Source of the DNA: Actinomycetota bacterium
GTDB taxonomy: Bacteria; Actinomycetota; Thermoleophilia; Miltoncostaeales; Miltoncostaeaceae
Assembly: GCA_963169235.1 (NCBI GenBank)
Contig: CAUJCX010000018.1
Coordinates: forward strand, 1-64,000
Reading direction: 5' to 3'
DNA: 64,000 nucleotides
In this document: positions 1 to 9,023 of the stretch, piece by piece
Numbering within the stretch: position 1 is the first letter of the stretch
Layout of the letters: each line of letters opens with the position of its first letter
Notes under the pieces: model-generated
Seen by the model: only the letters and a program-made list of their open reading frames with translations
Told to the model about the DNA's origin: nothing
Database searches by the model: none
Translations under genes and position numbers: made by a program

Positions 1-3000
1 GTCGTCCTCCGCGCCAGTTGCGCTCGAACGCGCCCACGAGCACCCCCGCCCCCTGTTTCACGCGCTCGTGCGGCGTGACCGTGTTCCAGCTCTTCCACGC
101 CACCCCGCGGGTCGGTACCAGGGTGTCGCCCGTCGCGATGCCGACGCCGATGTCGCCCCCGGTGCGGCTGGTGAACGTGCCGTCGGGATAGGGGATCAGC
201 ACCTGGTGGCTGGACGGGTCGGCCATCGCCAGGAGGCGCCACGGGATGCGCACCTCGATGGTGGAGCCCTTCGCGTCGATGAGGTTGCGGGTGTCGCCCC
301 CGGGAAGGGCCGGGTCGCCCGGGCCCCACGGCAGGCGTGAGACGTTGACGGTCTCGGTGGGGCTGTACGTGCCCAGCACCGGCACCGTGTAGGGCTTGTT
401 GAGCATGAGGCGCGGTTCCAGCCACACGCCCGATCCCTGCCGGAGCGCCGTGGGGTTGCCGGGCAGCATTCCCAGCGCCTGCGGCCCGTACTGGTTGGGG
501 ATGGGGTCGATCCACGCGGCGCGCACCAGGCGGGCCCGGCGTCCCGGGCCGATCTGGAGGGCGACGTCGGCGCCGGGCATCACGCCCGGGTGGCCCGGCA
601 GGCCGCCGTTGTCGCCCGGCGTCACGTCGAAGCCGACGGTGAGGGTGCCGGTGCGCCACGCCTGCGGACGGGCCGTCTGGATGCGCAGCGTCACGTGCTC
701 CTCGTCGGTGAGCGCGTCCACCGCGGTGACGGGTCCCGACGTGGCCTGCTGGATGCGCCGGCCCCCGGACGACGCCCACGCGTCGGGCTCGCCGTCGAGC
801 CGCGTGGCGGGCATCGCGGACGCGTCCTGCGCCATGAGGCCGAAGTGCTCCTCGTTGGTGTACGTGTCGCGCCACATCGCCCGGCGGTCGGCCGGGATGT
901 CGTAGTCCATGGTGTTCCACGTGAACTTGAACCACTCGTCGGTCCACGAGAACACCAGGCCGCCCGCGTACCGCTGCTCGCGGATCACGTCCAGCATGTC
1001 GGCGTTCTTGCGCATCGCGTCGGCCTCGGAGTGGTCGCCCTGATCGCGTCCCAGAGGTCCGCGGTGCGCCACGCCGAGGCCGCTGGGGACGCCGAACTCG
1101 GTCACCATCACGGCCTGGTCGGTGTGGTGGGCCCGCAGCGCATGGAGGTAGCCGGCGTACGGGTCCACCTTGCCGCCGGGGCGGCGGTACGCGGCGTACT
1201 CGCGCGACCAGCGCAGGAAGTCGGGGTAGTACGGGTACGCGTGGTACGACGCGAAGAAGCCGGCCGGCCACGCGCGGGTGGACGTGACGTGCATCGGGTC
1301 GACGCTCACCATGTCCTCGCGGTCGAGCGGCTCCTCGGGGTGACTCAAGGGGTCGACCGTCAGCCAGTTGGTGAACGTGACGGGACGCGCCCAGCCGCGG
1401 GCGGCCTCCAGACCAGCCAGGTGGTCGAGCATCTCGGCGATCCACGACTCGGTGGGCGTCGGGGTGCCGCGCGTCGTGATGTAGCGCCCCTGGTACGGGG
1501 CGCGGCCGGCGTTCGTGCGGTCCGACTCCTCGGTCGCGATGGGGTCCCACTCGACGCCGGGAGACCACGCCAGCAGCCACGGCGACACGTCGGCGCGGTA
1601 CGTCCCGCCCGCGTGGCCCCGCTTCTTCGGGATGGTGATGTCGCCGTGCACCACGCCCACCACGTCGGCGATCTCCCGCTTGAAGCCGTCCACCACGGGG
1701 GCCCGGTACAGGTCGTGGTGCTCCAGGAAGTCGTCCTCAGGGATCCAGACTCCCTGGATGAGGTACAGCGGGCGGCGCGGGTGCGCCAGGTTGTACTCGC
1801 GCAGCGCCCGGTAGAAGCCGGGCGACAGGATGGTGTAGATGCGCACCGTGCGCACGCCCATGGTGCCCATGCGCGCGAACCAGCGGGCGGCGGTCTCGTG
1901 GCTGATCGCGACCTCGCCGGGGGCGTGCCCGGGGGTCGTGGAGCCCACGTTCACGCCCGGCCAGAAGCGGGTCTCGAAGCCCCGCGCCGTCGCCACCTGA
2001 ACCGCGCTGCGGGTGGCGCGCGCGGGCAGGCGCAGGCCGTTGACGCGGATGGTGGTCGCGCGATCGGTGGTGGCCGTCACGGGCCAGGGATCCGACGTCA
2101 CGGGCGCCTGGCGGTCGAGCGCGGCCATCTTCGCGACGGCGCGGCTCTCGCGCAGCGTCTGCCACCCCATGGCCCCGCCCCACACCACGGCGAACGCGAG
2201 CCCCGCCCCCACCGCCGCCCGCACCACGCGCACCGCCACCGAGTGCTCCCGCGCGATGGCGTTGAAGTCGACGCGCGTCATCTCGCCCCACCCATGGCCC
2301 CTCACCAGCGTGATGAACGCCCGCGCCCGCACGAACGACGACCACTGGCGGTAGCCGAAGTTCTCGACGAACGCGGCGGTCACCATGCGGCCGACGCACG
2401 TCCACGACGCGTAGCGCCGGTACGCGCGGTCCTCGATCAGGAGGGCCCCGAAGCTGAGGATGAGGCCGTACGTGAGGGCCAGCACCAGCATCGCGAGGGC
2501 GATGCGCTGGTCGACCAGGCCCAGCACGAGGGCGAGGATGGTGGCGGAGTAGCCGAGCACCTCGGCGATGGGGCCGAGCCCCTCGAACACCACGTGGTAC
2601 GGCATCGCCAGCATGCCCGTCGCGCCGTACTTGCGGCGGAACAGCATGCCGCGGTGCTTCCACAACAGCTCGATCAGCCCGCGGTGCCAGCGGTCGCGCT
2701 GCCGGGCCAGGAAGCGGGCGCTGTCGGGGGCCTGCGTCCAGCACACGGGGTCGGCCAGGAACTGGATCTTGTAGGGGATCTCGTGGTCGCAGCAGTAGCG
2801 GTGCAGGCGCACCACCAGCTCGGCGTCCTCCCCGACGGTGTTGGTGTCGTACCCGCCGGCGGCGATCACGATCTCGCGCCGGAACACGCCGAACGCCCCG
2901 CTGATGACCAGCAGCGCGTTCATGCGCGCCCACCCGGCCCGGCCGGCCAGGAACGCGCGCAGGTACTCCACGATCTGGATGTTCTCGAGCAGCTTGCGCG

Positions 3001-3658
3001 GCGTGCGCACCTGGATGACGCGGCCGTTCTCGACGCTGCTGCCGTTGGCGATGCGCACGACGCCGCCGCAGGCCACGGTCTCGGGCTCGTCCTGGAACGG
3101 CCGCACCAGCCGCAGCATGGCGTCGTCGTCGATGATGGTGTCGCTGTCGATGGTGCAGAACAGCGGATAGCGGGCGTAGTTGAGCGCCACGTTGATGGCG
3201 TCGGCCTTACCGCCGTTGACCTTGTCGATCACCACCAGGCGGTCGTCGTCGGGGCACAGGTAGACGCCGACGACGTCGTTGGTGGGCAGGTTCGCCCGCG
3301 GCACGCGTGACACCTCGGTGAGGGCGAACGCCTCACGCAGCACCCGCAGCGTGTCGTCCTTGGATCCGTCGTTGACGACCAGCACCTCGTGCAGCGGGTA
3401 GTGGGCGCGCAGAAGCGCCCGCACCGACTCCACGATCACCGGCTCCTCGTTGTACGCGGGCACCAGGATGCTCATGGGCGTCGTCAGCTGCGACGTGCGC
3501 ATGTCGTCGAGGTCGGCGAACCGGCGGCGCCGCACGTAGAGGTTGCCCTCGCGCCAGCCCAGCACCAACAGCCACGTGTACGCGATGTTCAGCCCGATGA
3601 AGTAGACGAGCATGGCGACGTTCACCCAGAACATCACCTGTGTGACGTGTTCCCTCAT
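1..3658 (-). CDS. GT2 glycosyltransferase fused to a glycoside hydrolase-like domain, partial
   Basis: The reading frame is open from the ATG at 3658 to the left edge, giving 1219 residues with the C terminus missing. Residues 8-34 form a membrane segment. A family 2 glycosyltransferase domain follows: SILVPAYNEE near 63-72, VNDGS near 95-99, DSD at 171-173, ED near 277, and QRDRW at 320-324, the D,D,D,QxxRW set of processive cellulose synthase-type enzymes. Membrane helices lie near 350-430. From about residue 510 the chain resembles a TIM-barrel glycoside hydrolase: WSPGVEWDP near 700, VTEFG near 852 (a clan GH-A-like nucleophile Glu) and WTDEW near 905; a beta-rich carbohydrate-binding-like part follows. 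It overlaps the upstream HEAT gene by ATGA. Likely role: synthesis or trimming of an extracellular polysaccharide (inference). The GT2 part is certain, the hydrolase assignment moderate. Confidence 0.85.
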   Translation of the reverse strand, partial: MREHVTQVMFWVNVAMLVYFIGLNIAYTWLLVLGWREGNLYVRRRRFADLDDMRTSQLTTPMSILVPAYNEEPVIVESVRALLRAHYPLHEVLVVNDGSKDDTLRVLREAFALTEVSRVPRANLPTNDVVGVYLCPDDDRLVVIDKVNGGKADAINVALNYARYPLFCTIDSDTIIDDDAMLRLVRPFQDEPETVACGGVVRIANGSSVENGRVIQVRTPRKLLENIQIVEYLRAFLAGRAGWARMNALLVISGAFGVFRREIVIAAGGYDTNTVGEDAELVVRLHRYCCDHEIPYKIQFLADPVCWTQAPDSARFLARQRDRWHRGLIELLWKHRGMLFRRKYGATGMLAMPYHVVFEGLGPIAEVLGYSATILALVLGLVDQRIALAMLVLALTYGLILSFGALLIEDRAYRRYASWTCVGRMVTAAFVENFGYRQWSSFVRARAFITLVRGHGWGEMTRVDFNAIAREHSVAVRVVRAAVGAGLAFAVVWGGAMGWQTLRESRAVAKMAALDRQAPVTSDPWPVTATTDRATTIRVNGLRLPARATRSAVQVATARGFETRFWPGVNVGSTTPGHAPGEVAISHETAARWFARMGTMGVRTVRIYTILSPGFYRALREYNLAHPRRPLYLIQGVWIPEDDFLEHHDLYRAPVVDGFKREIADVVGVVHGDITIPKKRGHAGGTYRADVSPWLLAWSPGVEWDPIATEESDRTNAGRAPYQGRYITTRGTPTPTESWIAEMLDHLAGLEAARGWARPVTFTNWLTVDPLSHPEEPLDREDMVSVDPMHVTSTRAWPAGFFASYHAYPYYPDFLRWSREYAAYRRPGGKVDPYAGYLHALRAHHTDQAVMVTEFGVPSGLGVAHRGPLGRDQGDHSEADAMRKNADMLDVIREQRYAGGLVFSWTDEWFKFTWNTMDYDIPADRRAMWRDTYTNEEHFGLMAQDASAMPATRLDGEPDAWASSGGRRIQQATSGPVTAVDALTDEEHVTLRIQTARPQAWRTGTLTVGFDVTPGDNGGLPGHPGVMPGADVALQIGPGRRARLVRAAWIDPIPNQYGPQALGMLPGNPTALRQGSGVWLEPRLMLNKPYTVPVLGTYSPTETVNVSRLPWGPGDPALPGGDTRNLIDAKGSTIEVRIPWRLLAMADPSSHQVLIPYPDGTFTSRTGGDIGVGIATGDTLVPTRGVAWKSWNTVTPHERVKQGAGVLVGAFERNWRGGR

Positions 3659-4695
3659 GCCACCTGTATGTGTCGCGCGGCGTCCATCAGCGCGAGCGCC
3701 TCGGCGGCGCGGTCGCGGGCGAAACGGTCGCCCGAGTCGAGCGCGCGCCGCAGGCCCGCGACGCCCGTCGGGCCCAACTGCGACAGGGCGGAGGCCGCGT
3801 TGGCACGCACCCACCAGTCGGTGTCGCGTAGCGACACCTCGAGCACCGGGGCGGCGCGCCGGTCGCCCAGCTCGCCCAGGCTGCGGGCCGCCATGGCGCG
3901 CACGGTGTGCGACGGGTCGCCCATCGCGAACAGCAACAGCGGCACGGCCTGCGCGCACCCCAGGCGTCCCAGCGCGCGGCACGCCCGCAGGCGTTCGTCG
4001 TCGTCGCCGTCGCGCACGAACCGGGCCACCACGAACATCGCGGACTGCTCTCCCGACAGGCCGAGCGCCGCGATGAGGTCGCCGCGCGAGTCGACGCTCT
4101 CGGGCCGGGTGAGGGCCTCGATCATCGCCGGCACCGCGAACGGGTAGGACAGCTGCTCCACCAGCCGGTCGCCCGGCAGGCTGGCGCGCATGAGCCCGTC
4201 CACCAGGTGACGGGCCGACGTGTCGTCACCGCGGCGCGACAGGGCGCGGGCCGCGACCCGGCGGGCCTGGCGGTCGGGGTCCTCGTGCAGCACGCGGGCC
4301 ACGTGCGTGAGGTCGTCGTCACGGCCGATGAGGACCACCAGCTCGGCCCCCAGCGCCCGGTGCTCGGCGTGACGGTGCGTGGTGTCGGCGATGGCCACGT
4401 CCACCAGCGCCCTGGGCGCGTGTGGGCGCAGCACGGCGGCCGGTGTCCTGCGCGCCACGTCCACCAGGTCGATGCGGGTCTCGCGGTGCCCCACGGCGAC
4501 GCGGGCGGCGTCGCGGAGCACCGCCTCGTCGCCCGTGATGAACGCCCGCGACAGGATCTCCCGGCGACGTGCCTGACGGGCCTCCCGGCGATCACGCCGG
4601 ATGCGCGCGATCACCAGGGCGACGCTGAGAAGGCACAGCAGCGCGATCGAGACCACGGTAAGCGGTATCGCCACGCCCAGCATGTACCTGTCCAC
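3655..4695 (-). CDS. membrane-anchored HEAT-repeat protein
   Basis: 346 residues from a GTG at 4695; GGAGG sits 5 nt upstream, whereas the next ATG (4683) is too far from it. The open frame continues upstream to 4992 but that part is low-complexity and crosses the divergent promoter region. Residues about 6-30 form one membrane helix followed by a basic stretch, then the rest is tandem alpha-helical HEAT/PBS-lyase-like repeats, recognisable by VRAMAARSLGELGD and VRANAASALSQLG. Such repeats make protein-protein contacts. Its stop codon overlaps the start of the glycosyltransferase by 4 nt, so the two are translationally coupled and probably act in the same membrane complex. No enzyme motif seen. 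Confidence 0.8.
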   Translation of the reverse strand: MDRYMLGVAIPLTVVSIALLCLLSVALVIARIRRDRREARQARRREILSRAFITGDEAVLRDAARVAVGHRETRIDLVDVARRTPAAVLRPHAPRALVDVAIADTTHRHAEHRALGAELVVLIGRDDDLTHVARVLHEDPDRQARRVAARALSRRGDDTSARHLVDGLMRASLPGDRLVEQLSYPFAVPAMIEALTRPESVDSRGDLIAALGLSGEQSAMFVVARFVRDGDDDERLRACRALGRLGCAQAVPLLLFAMGDPSHTVRAMAARSLGELGDRRAAPVLEVSLRDTDWWVRANAASALSQLGPTGVAGLRRALDSGDRFARDRAAEALALMDAARHIQVA

Positions 4696-4852
4696 CGTCA
4701 CCTCCCCGCGCGCGTCATTCGGAGCCACATCGGCGCCGGGGCCGCCCGATTGAGGCCCGCGCCACCCGTCCGGGACGGTGGGCCCGCAGTGCGGGACGAA
4801 CGTGCCGCGGCGAGTTGAAACTTTTCTGTGTGGTCGCTTGTCGCAGGAGGTG

Positions 4853-5416
4853 ATGAACTCACGACACACAGGATCTGGTGGATGGGCGGACCCGGGCGAC
4901 GCAGACGGCGTCGGGTCGGCGCGGGCCGGCACGCGGGACGCCGCCGCCGGCACGGATCCGCGGGTGCCCGATCCCGCCGAGCTCGGCCCCATCGCCCTGC
5001 GGGTGGCGCGCTACGCGGGCGAGCACGAGCTGGACGTGCTGGAGCTGGGCTTCATGCTGCAGTCGGTGCCCGAGGCGGCCCATCTGCGCGACTGGATCCG
5101 GCGCCGCCTGGCGCCGTTGCTGGGGGCGTTCGCCGCTTGGCCGCGTTCTGCGGCCGCCCCGGTGGCGTCCAGCGCCGCCCCGTCGCCGTGCCCGGCCGCG
5201 GCCGCGCTGGTGGGCATCGCCGCCGTGCTGGGCGCTGTTGAGCGGCACCACAGCGCCGACGCGCGCACGGTGTGGGCGGATGCGGGGCCGCACGAACGCG
5301 CCCGCATCGCGGAGGGCGCCCGCCTGGCGCTGGCCGCCGACGGACCAGGTCTCGAGCGCGCCTGGCGCCGGGCGGTGGCGGTGTGGCACGCCTCGCCGGA
5401 CGCCCCCCGCCCCTAG
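4853..5416 (+). CDS. hypothetical protein
   Basis: About 187 residues. A perfect AGGAGG at 4845-4850 lies only 2 nt before the ATG at 4853, closer than normal, so the exact start is uncertain. The N-terminal 45 residues are Gly/Ala/Asp-rich and probably disordered; the middle (ELGPIALRVARYAGEHELDVLELGF) is helical and acidic; an Ala-rich stretch follows near 110-150. No family recognised, no signal peptide. It is divergent from the HEAT gene and convergent with the small gene after it. The upstream TTGAAA at 4815 has no convincing -10 partner. Confidence 0.5.
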   Translation: MNSRHTGSGGWADPGDADGVGSARAGTRDAAAGTDPRVPDPAELGPIALRVARYAGEHELDVLELGFMLQSVPEAAHLRDWIRRRLAPLLGAFAAWPRSAAAPVASSAAPSPCPAAAALVGIAAVLGAVERHHSADARTVWADAGPHERARIAEGARLALAADGPGLERAWRRAVAVWHASPDAPRP

Positions 5417-5417
5417 G

Positions 5418-5612
5418 TCAGACGGCCACCATCAGGTCGAACCCGTCGCCGGGCAGGTCGAGCAGGGTGGCCAGCTCGGCCCGCAGACGCTGACCGCCGT
5501 CGCCGGCCGCGACATCCAGACAGCGGACGCCCCCGGACGGCACCGGCACGCACACCGCCCAGCCCTCGTCGTCGCGCGGCCGCGCCCGGGCCGTGATGAA
5601 CGCGCGTTCCAT
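5418..5612 (-). CDS. hypothetical small protein (64 aa)
   Basis: The ATG at 5612 was chosen because GGGAGG sits 8 nt upstream; an in-frame ATG (5630) and GTG (5639) lie further up without a ribosome site. A TAGGGT -10-like hexamer at 5638-5643 would give a leader of about 20 nt carrying that site. The product is soluble, with a pattern (TARARP...EGWAVCVPVP...VRCLDVAAGDG) compatible with a small beta-rich fold. No family recognised. It ends two bases after the convergent neighbour's stop codon. Confidence 0.5.
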   Translation of the reverse strand: MERAFITARARPRDDEGWAVCVPVPSGGVRCLDVAAGDGGQRLRAELATLLDLPGDGFDLMVAV

Positions 5613-5698
5613 GGGATCGTCCTCCCGCATCGATTGCACCCTACGGACCGGTATGACCGCCGAAGAGTTCGCGGGTCCGGTGCGACGCGGGCCACGGC

Positions 5699-5731
5699 GC
5701 GCCCCATCCCCATGGCTGCGGGGTGGGGCGC
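5699..5731 (-). terminator. strong GC hairpin downstream of the FakA/DegV gene
   Basis: GCGCCCCA-T-CCCC pairs with GGGGTGGGGCGC across an 8-nt loop, about 12 paired bases with one bulged T. It lies 30-60 nt past the stop of the minus-strand gene at 5762. There is no U-tract, so termination would be of the U-less type common in GC-rich actinobacteria (inference). Confidence 0.5.
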
Positions 5732-5761
5732 GGGCGCGTCACATGCGTGTCACCGCGCGGC

Positions 5762-8236
5762 TCAGCGCGCGAGGAAGCAGATGCCCAGGGCTCCCGGCCC
5801 GACGTGCGCCCCGATGACCGCCCCGATCTCGGCGGTGCGCACCGACACGATGCCGGGACGTGAGGTGACGACGGCCTGCTCGAGCCGCGCGGCCTCCGTC
5901 GGCCACGCCGCGTGCAGCACGACCACGTCGATCTGGGGGAACCCGGCCGATCGCCGCAGCATCACGTCGAGCAGCGCCGGGATGACCGCGCGCCGCCCGC
6001 GCACCCGGCGCACAGCGTCCACCTCGCCGTTCACCAGCTCGAGGATCGGGCGCACCCGCAGAATCCCCCCGATCAGCGCGCGCCCCCGGCCGATGCGCCC
6101 GTTGCGCTGCAGGTACTCCAGGGTGTCGGCGCTGAACACGATGCCGCCGCGGGCGGAGACCGCGCGCACGTATTCCTCCACCTCGTTCACCGTGGTGCCG
6201 CGGTCGAGCATGCGCTGCACCCCGTCCACGGCCAGCGCCAGCTGACCGGTGGCCGCGAGCGTGTCGAACACGTGCACGCGGGGCCCGAACGTGGCCGCAC
6301 CCGCCTCCGCGCTGTCGACGGTGGACGAGAGCTTGCCCGAGATGTGCAGGCTCACCACGTCGCGGTAGTGCTCCAGAAGGTCGCGGTACGCGTCCTCGAA
6401 CGCTCCCGGCGACGGCGCCGACGTGCGGGCGATGTCGGGAGAGCGCCGCAGACGGTCGTAGAACGCCGTGCCGTCCAGGTCGACCGCGTCGAGGTACTCG
6501 TCGTCGCCGAACCGCACGGTCAGGGGCACCATGCGCCACGACGGCCGCAGCACGTGGTCGGCGGTGATGTCGGCGGTCGAGTCGAACACGATGCCGGTGG
6601 TGGCACCGTCGAGGCGGCGCCCCTTGGGGTGGGCGGCCAAGAGCAACGGGTAGTGCGCCTGACCCCCCGCGTGCTGGTCGATCTCGAGCGACGGGTACGC
6701 CGCGGAGATGGCGCCGACGGCCGCGTCGACGGAGTCGCGCGGGGTGCTGTCGTCGCCGCGCAGTACCAGCAGGGCCTGCCGCTCGGGCGTGATCATGGTG
6801 GCCGCCACGCGGGCCGCCACCTCGCTGAGGCGCGGGGACGTCGCCACCAGGCGGTTGTCCACCAGCCCCATCCACGTGCCGGCGACGACCGCGACGCCCT
6901 CCACCTTGGCGTCGCGCGACGCCCGCGTGATCTCGGCGGTGGCGGTGGCCGCGATGGCGGCGCGCATGGCCGCCGCGTTGTCCTCGGCCGAGTGCTGCGC
7001 GCTGTAGGCGTCGAGCGCCACCAGCCCCGCGGTCATCGCCCGGGTCTCCACCACCACCACCGGGCGCTGCGCCAGCGCCGCCGCGCTGCGCGCCGCCAGC
7101 AGCACGTTGGGGTTGTTGGGCAGCACCACCACCTCGTCCGCCGCGCACGCGTCGATGGCGTCGAGGATCTCCTCGGTGCTGGGGTTGACGGTCTGGCCGC
7201 CCGGCACGATGCCGCGCGCGCCGCGCTGACGGGCCAGCGCCTCGTTGCCGTCCCCCTGCACCACCGTGACCACGTCGCAGCGGCGGTGGCGCCCCGGCTC
7301 CGGCGTCCCCTCCGACAGGCGCCGGCGGCGGTCGACCACCTGGGCCTGCATGTCGGAGACCTCGATGCCCGACAGGCCGCCGTGGCGGGCGCCGATGGAC
7401 AGCGCCGCCCCGGGATCGTCGGTGTGTACGTGCACGCGCACGGCGCCGGGATCGCCCACCACCAGCAACGAGTCGCCCAGCGGTGCGAACAGGGCGTGCA
7501 GCACGTCCACGTCCATCCCGGCGCCGGGATCGAGCAGCAGGAACCCGGTGCAGTACCGGTACCGCGATTCCTCGTTGTGGTCGTGCACCACGGGCGACGA
7601 CGACTCCGCCGTGTGCGCGGTGGACGGTTCGCGTCCCCGCATGCCGGCCACGGAGCCGCGCACCAGCTCCACGATGCCCGCGCCGCCCGCGTCCACCACC
7701 CCGGCGTCGGCGAGCGCCTGGAGCATCGTGGGGGTGCGCGCCAGGGCATCCTCGCCGCGGCCGAGGATGCGGTCGAGCACGGCGTCGATCGGCTCGCCGC
7801 GGGCCGCCTCCGCCTCCTCCGCGATCTCGCGGATGACCGTCAGCATGGTGCCCTCGACGGGCGTCTTCACCGACGCGTAGCCGGCGTCGCTGGCGGCCCG
7901 CAGGGCACGGGCCAGGGCGGCCGCGTCCACGTCCTTCTCGGCCCCCAGCGACGTCACGAAGCCCCGCAGGATCTGCGAGAGGATCACGCCCGAGTTGCCG
8001 CGCGCCCCTACCAGGGCCGCCCGGCTGATGCGCTGGGCCAGCGCCTCGGTGTCGCTCGATTCGGGTGCCGACTGCAGGTCGCTGATGACCCGCTGCACCG
8101 TCTGGAGCATGTTGGTGCCCGTGTCACCGTCGGGCACGGGGTACACGTTGAGGTCGTCGATGCGCCGGCGCGAGCGCTCGAGGGCCGCGACGGCCGCACG
8201 GGCGACCTGGCCAACCCTGGCGTGGATCGGTCTCAT
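5762..8236 (-). CDS. fatty acid kinase: FakA (DAK2/DhaL) fused to a DegV/FakB domain
   Basis: 824 residues from the ATG at 8236 (MRPIHARVG); the frame is open to 8428 but the extension is low-complexity. Residues 1-200 are a DhaL/DAK2 nucleotide-binding domain with VPDGDTGTNM at 34-43 and GARGNSGVILSQ, as in FakA (YloV). The middle matches the FakA linker and C-terminal region (NPSTEEILDAI, VVVLPNNPNVLLAA). From about residue 545 a DegV/FakB fatty-acid-binding domain begins (IVFDSTADI, TSAPSPGAFEDAYRDLL, HISGKLSSTVDSA). In Firmicutes FakA phosphorylates acyl chains held by a separate FakB; here both are one chain. Expected role: activating exogenous fatty acids for lipid synthesis. It is divergent from a TetR gene that may control it. 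Confidence 0.88.
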   Translation of the reverse strand: MRPIHARVGQVARAAVAALERSRRRIDDLNVYPVPDGDTGTNMLQTVQRVISDLQSAPESSDTEALAQRISRAALVGARGNSGVILSQILRGFVTSLGAEKDVDAAALARALRAASDAGYASVKTPVEGTMLTVIREIAEEAEAARGEPIDAVLDRILGRGEDALARTPTMLQALADAGVVDAGGAGIVELVRGSVAGMRGREPSTAHTAESSSPVVHDHNEESRYRYCTGFLLLDPGAGMDVDVLHALFAPLGDSLLVVGDPGAVRVHVHTDDPGAALSIGARHGGLSGIEVSDMQAQVVDRRRRLSEGTPEPGRHRRCDVVTVVQGDGNEALARQRGARGIVPGGQTVNPSTEEILDAIDACAADEVVVLPNNPNVLLAARSAAALAQRPVVVVETRAMTAGLVALDAYSAQHSAEDNAAAMRAAIAATATAEITRASRDAKVEGVAVVAGTWMGLVDNRLVATSPRLSEVAARVAATMITPERQALLVLRGDDSTPRDSVDAAVGAISAAYPSLEIDQHAGGQAHYPLLLAAHPKGRRLDGATTGIVFDSTADITADHVLRPSWRMVPLTVRFGDDEYLDAVDLDGTAFYDRLRRSPDIARTSAPSPGAFEDAYRDLLEHYRDVVSLHISGKLSSTVDSAEAGAATFGPRVHVFDTLAATGQLALAVDGVQRMLDRGTTVNEVEEYVRAVSARGGIVFSADTLEYLQRNGRIGRGRALIGGILRVRPILELVNGEVDAVRRVRGRRAVIPALLDVMLRRSAGFPQIDVVVLHAAWPTEAARLEQAVVTSRPGIVSVRTAEIGAVIGAHVGPGALGICFLAR

Positions 8237-8304
8237 GTGCTCGCTGTCGGGAGGATGCGGGGACGCGACAGTACCAACGCGCCGACGTCGCCGTGGGACG
8301 CGCA

Positions 8305-8330
8305 CGCAGCGGAATGATCGGTCCGCTGCG
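8305..8330. repeat. inverted repeat, possible TetR operator
   Basis: Perfect 9-bp arms CGCAGCGGA and TCCGCTGCG separated by 8 bp, in the divergent spacer between the FakA/DegV gene and the TetR gene. Its dyad size (26 bp) suits a TetR dimer. Function is inference. Confidence 0.55.
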
Positions 8331-8342
8331 GTGGACGGATGC

Positions 8343-8370
8343 GTCGGTGCGTTTACCGGGAGGCACCGAC
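8343..8370. promoter_or_regulatory. second inverted repeat over the TetR -35 region
   Basis: Perfect 8-bp arms GTCGGTGC and GCACCGAC with a 12-bp spacer. The spacer contains TTTACC (8352-8357), which is 18 bp from the -10 hexamer of the TetR gene, so a bound repressor would block that promoter (inference). Confidence 0.5.
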
Positions 8371-8375
8371 CGGGG

Positions 8376-8381
8376 TACGAT
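8376..8381 (+). promoter_or_regulatory. -10 element, leaderless start of TetR gene
   Basis: TACGAT ends 7 nt before the ATG at 8389, so transcription should begin at or next to the start codon. Possible -35 TTTACC at 8352. Confidence 0.55.
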
Positions 8382-8388
8382 GGGGGGC

Positions 8389-9009
8389 ATGCCAGCCGCC
8401 ACGCGCCCCCAGCCGACGTCGCCCGCACGCGACCGCATCCTCGACACCGCGTGCGCGCTGTTCTACGCCCAGGGGCTGCGCGCAGTGGGCGTCGATCTCC
8501 TGATCGCCCGCTCGGGGGTGGCGAAGGCCACGTTCTACAAGCACTTCCCCAGCAAAGACGACCTCATCGTGGCGTACCTGGGGCGCATGGCCGACGACCG
8601 CCAGGCGGCCCTGGTGGCCGCGGTCGACGCCGCCGGTTCGACCCCCGCACAGCGGCTCACCGCGGCGCTCGACGCCCTGCCCGCGATGCAGGCCGCGAAG
8701 GGCTACCGGGGATGCGCGTTCATCAACGCCGCGGCCGAGGCCGCTGCGGGCGGCTCCATCCAGGCCCGCGTCGCCGAGCAGCGCGACTGGACCCTGGCGT
8801 GGCTGACCGACCTGGCGATGCAGGCCGGGGCGTCCAAGCCCGCCGAGCTGGCCGCGAGCCTGTCGGTGCTGATGGACGGGGCGCTCGCCGCGGGATCGGT
8901 CGACCCGCGTGACGCGACCCCGGTGGAGGCCTCGGTCGACGCGGGCCACCGCCTGGTCAAGCGGTCGCTGAAGGCCCCCTCAAAGCCGGCGGGCAAGCAC
9001 AAGAAGTAG
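8389..9009 (+). CDS. TetR/AcrR-family transcriptional regulator
   Basis: 206 residues. The N-terminal helix-turn-helix is clear (RILDTACALFYAQGLRAVGVDLLIARSGVAKATFYKHF, written here as the usual TetR pattern, residues about 16-53). The C-terminal ligand domain contains GYRGCAFINAAAEA, typical of a TetR subgroup that often controls nearby reductases or transporters. The start is set by TACGAT-N7-ATG; no Shine-Dalgarno is present. Two inverted repeats upstream suggest autoregulation and control of the divergent FakA/DegV fusion. The C terminus is lysine-rich. It converges on the HerA-like gene with a 14-bp gap. Confidence 0.9.
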   Translation: MPAATRPQPTSPARDRILDTACALFYAQGLRAVGVDLLIARSGVAKATFYKHFPSKDDLIVAYLGRMADDRQAALVAAVDAAGSTPAQRLTAALDALPAMQAAKGYRGCAFINAAAEAAAGGSIQARVAEQRDWTLAWLTDLAMQAGASKPAELAASLSVLMDGALAAGSVDPRDATPVEASVDAGHRLVKRSLKAPSKPAGKHKK

Positions 9010-9023
9010 CGCCCTCCGCCGGG

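Noticed and set aside
590-3310. 906-codon open frame on the plus strand
   Set aside because: Antisense shadow of the glycosyltransferase gene; its His/Arg/Val-rich composition is what GC-rich codons give when read on the opposite strand, and no domain is visible.
4815-4843. TTGAAA as a -35 for the gene at 4853
   Set aside because: The hexamer 17 bp downstream (TTGTCG) is not a credible -10.
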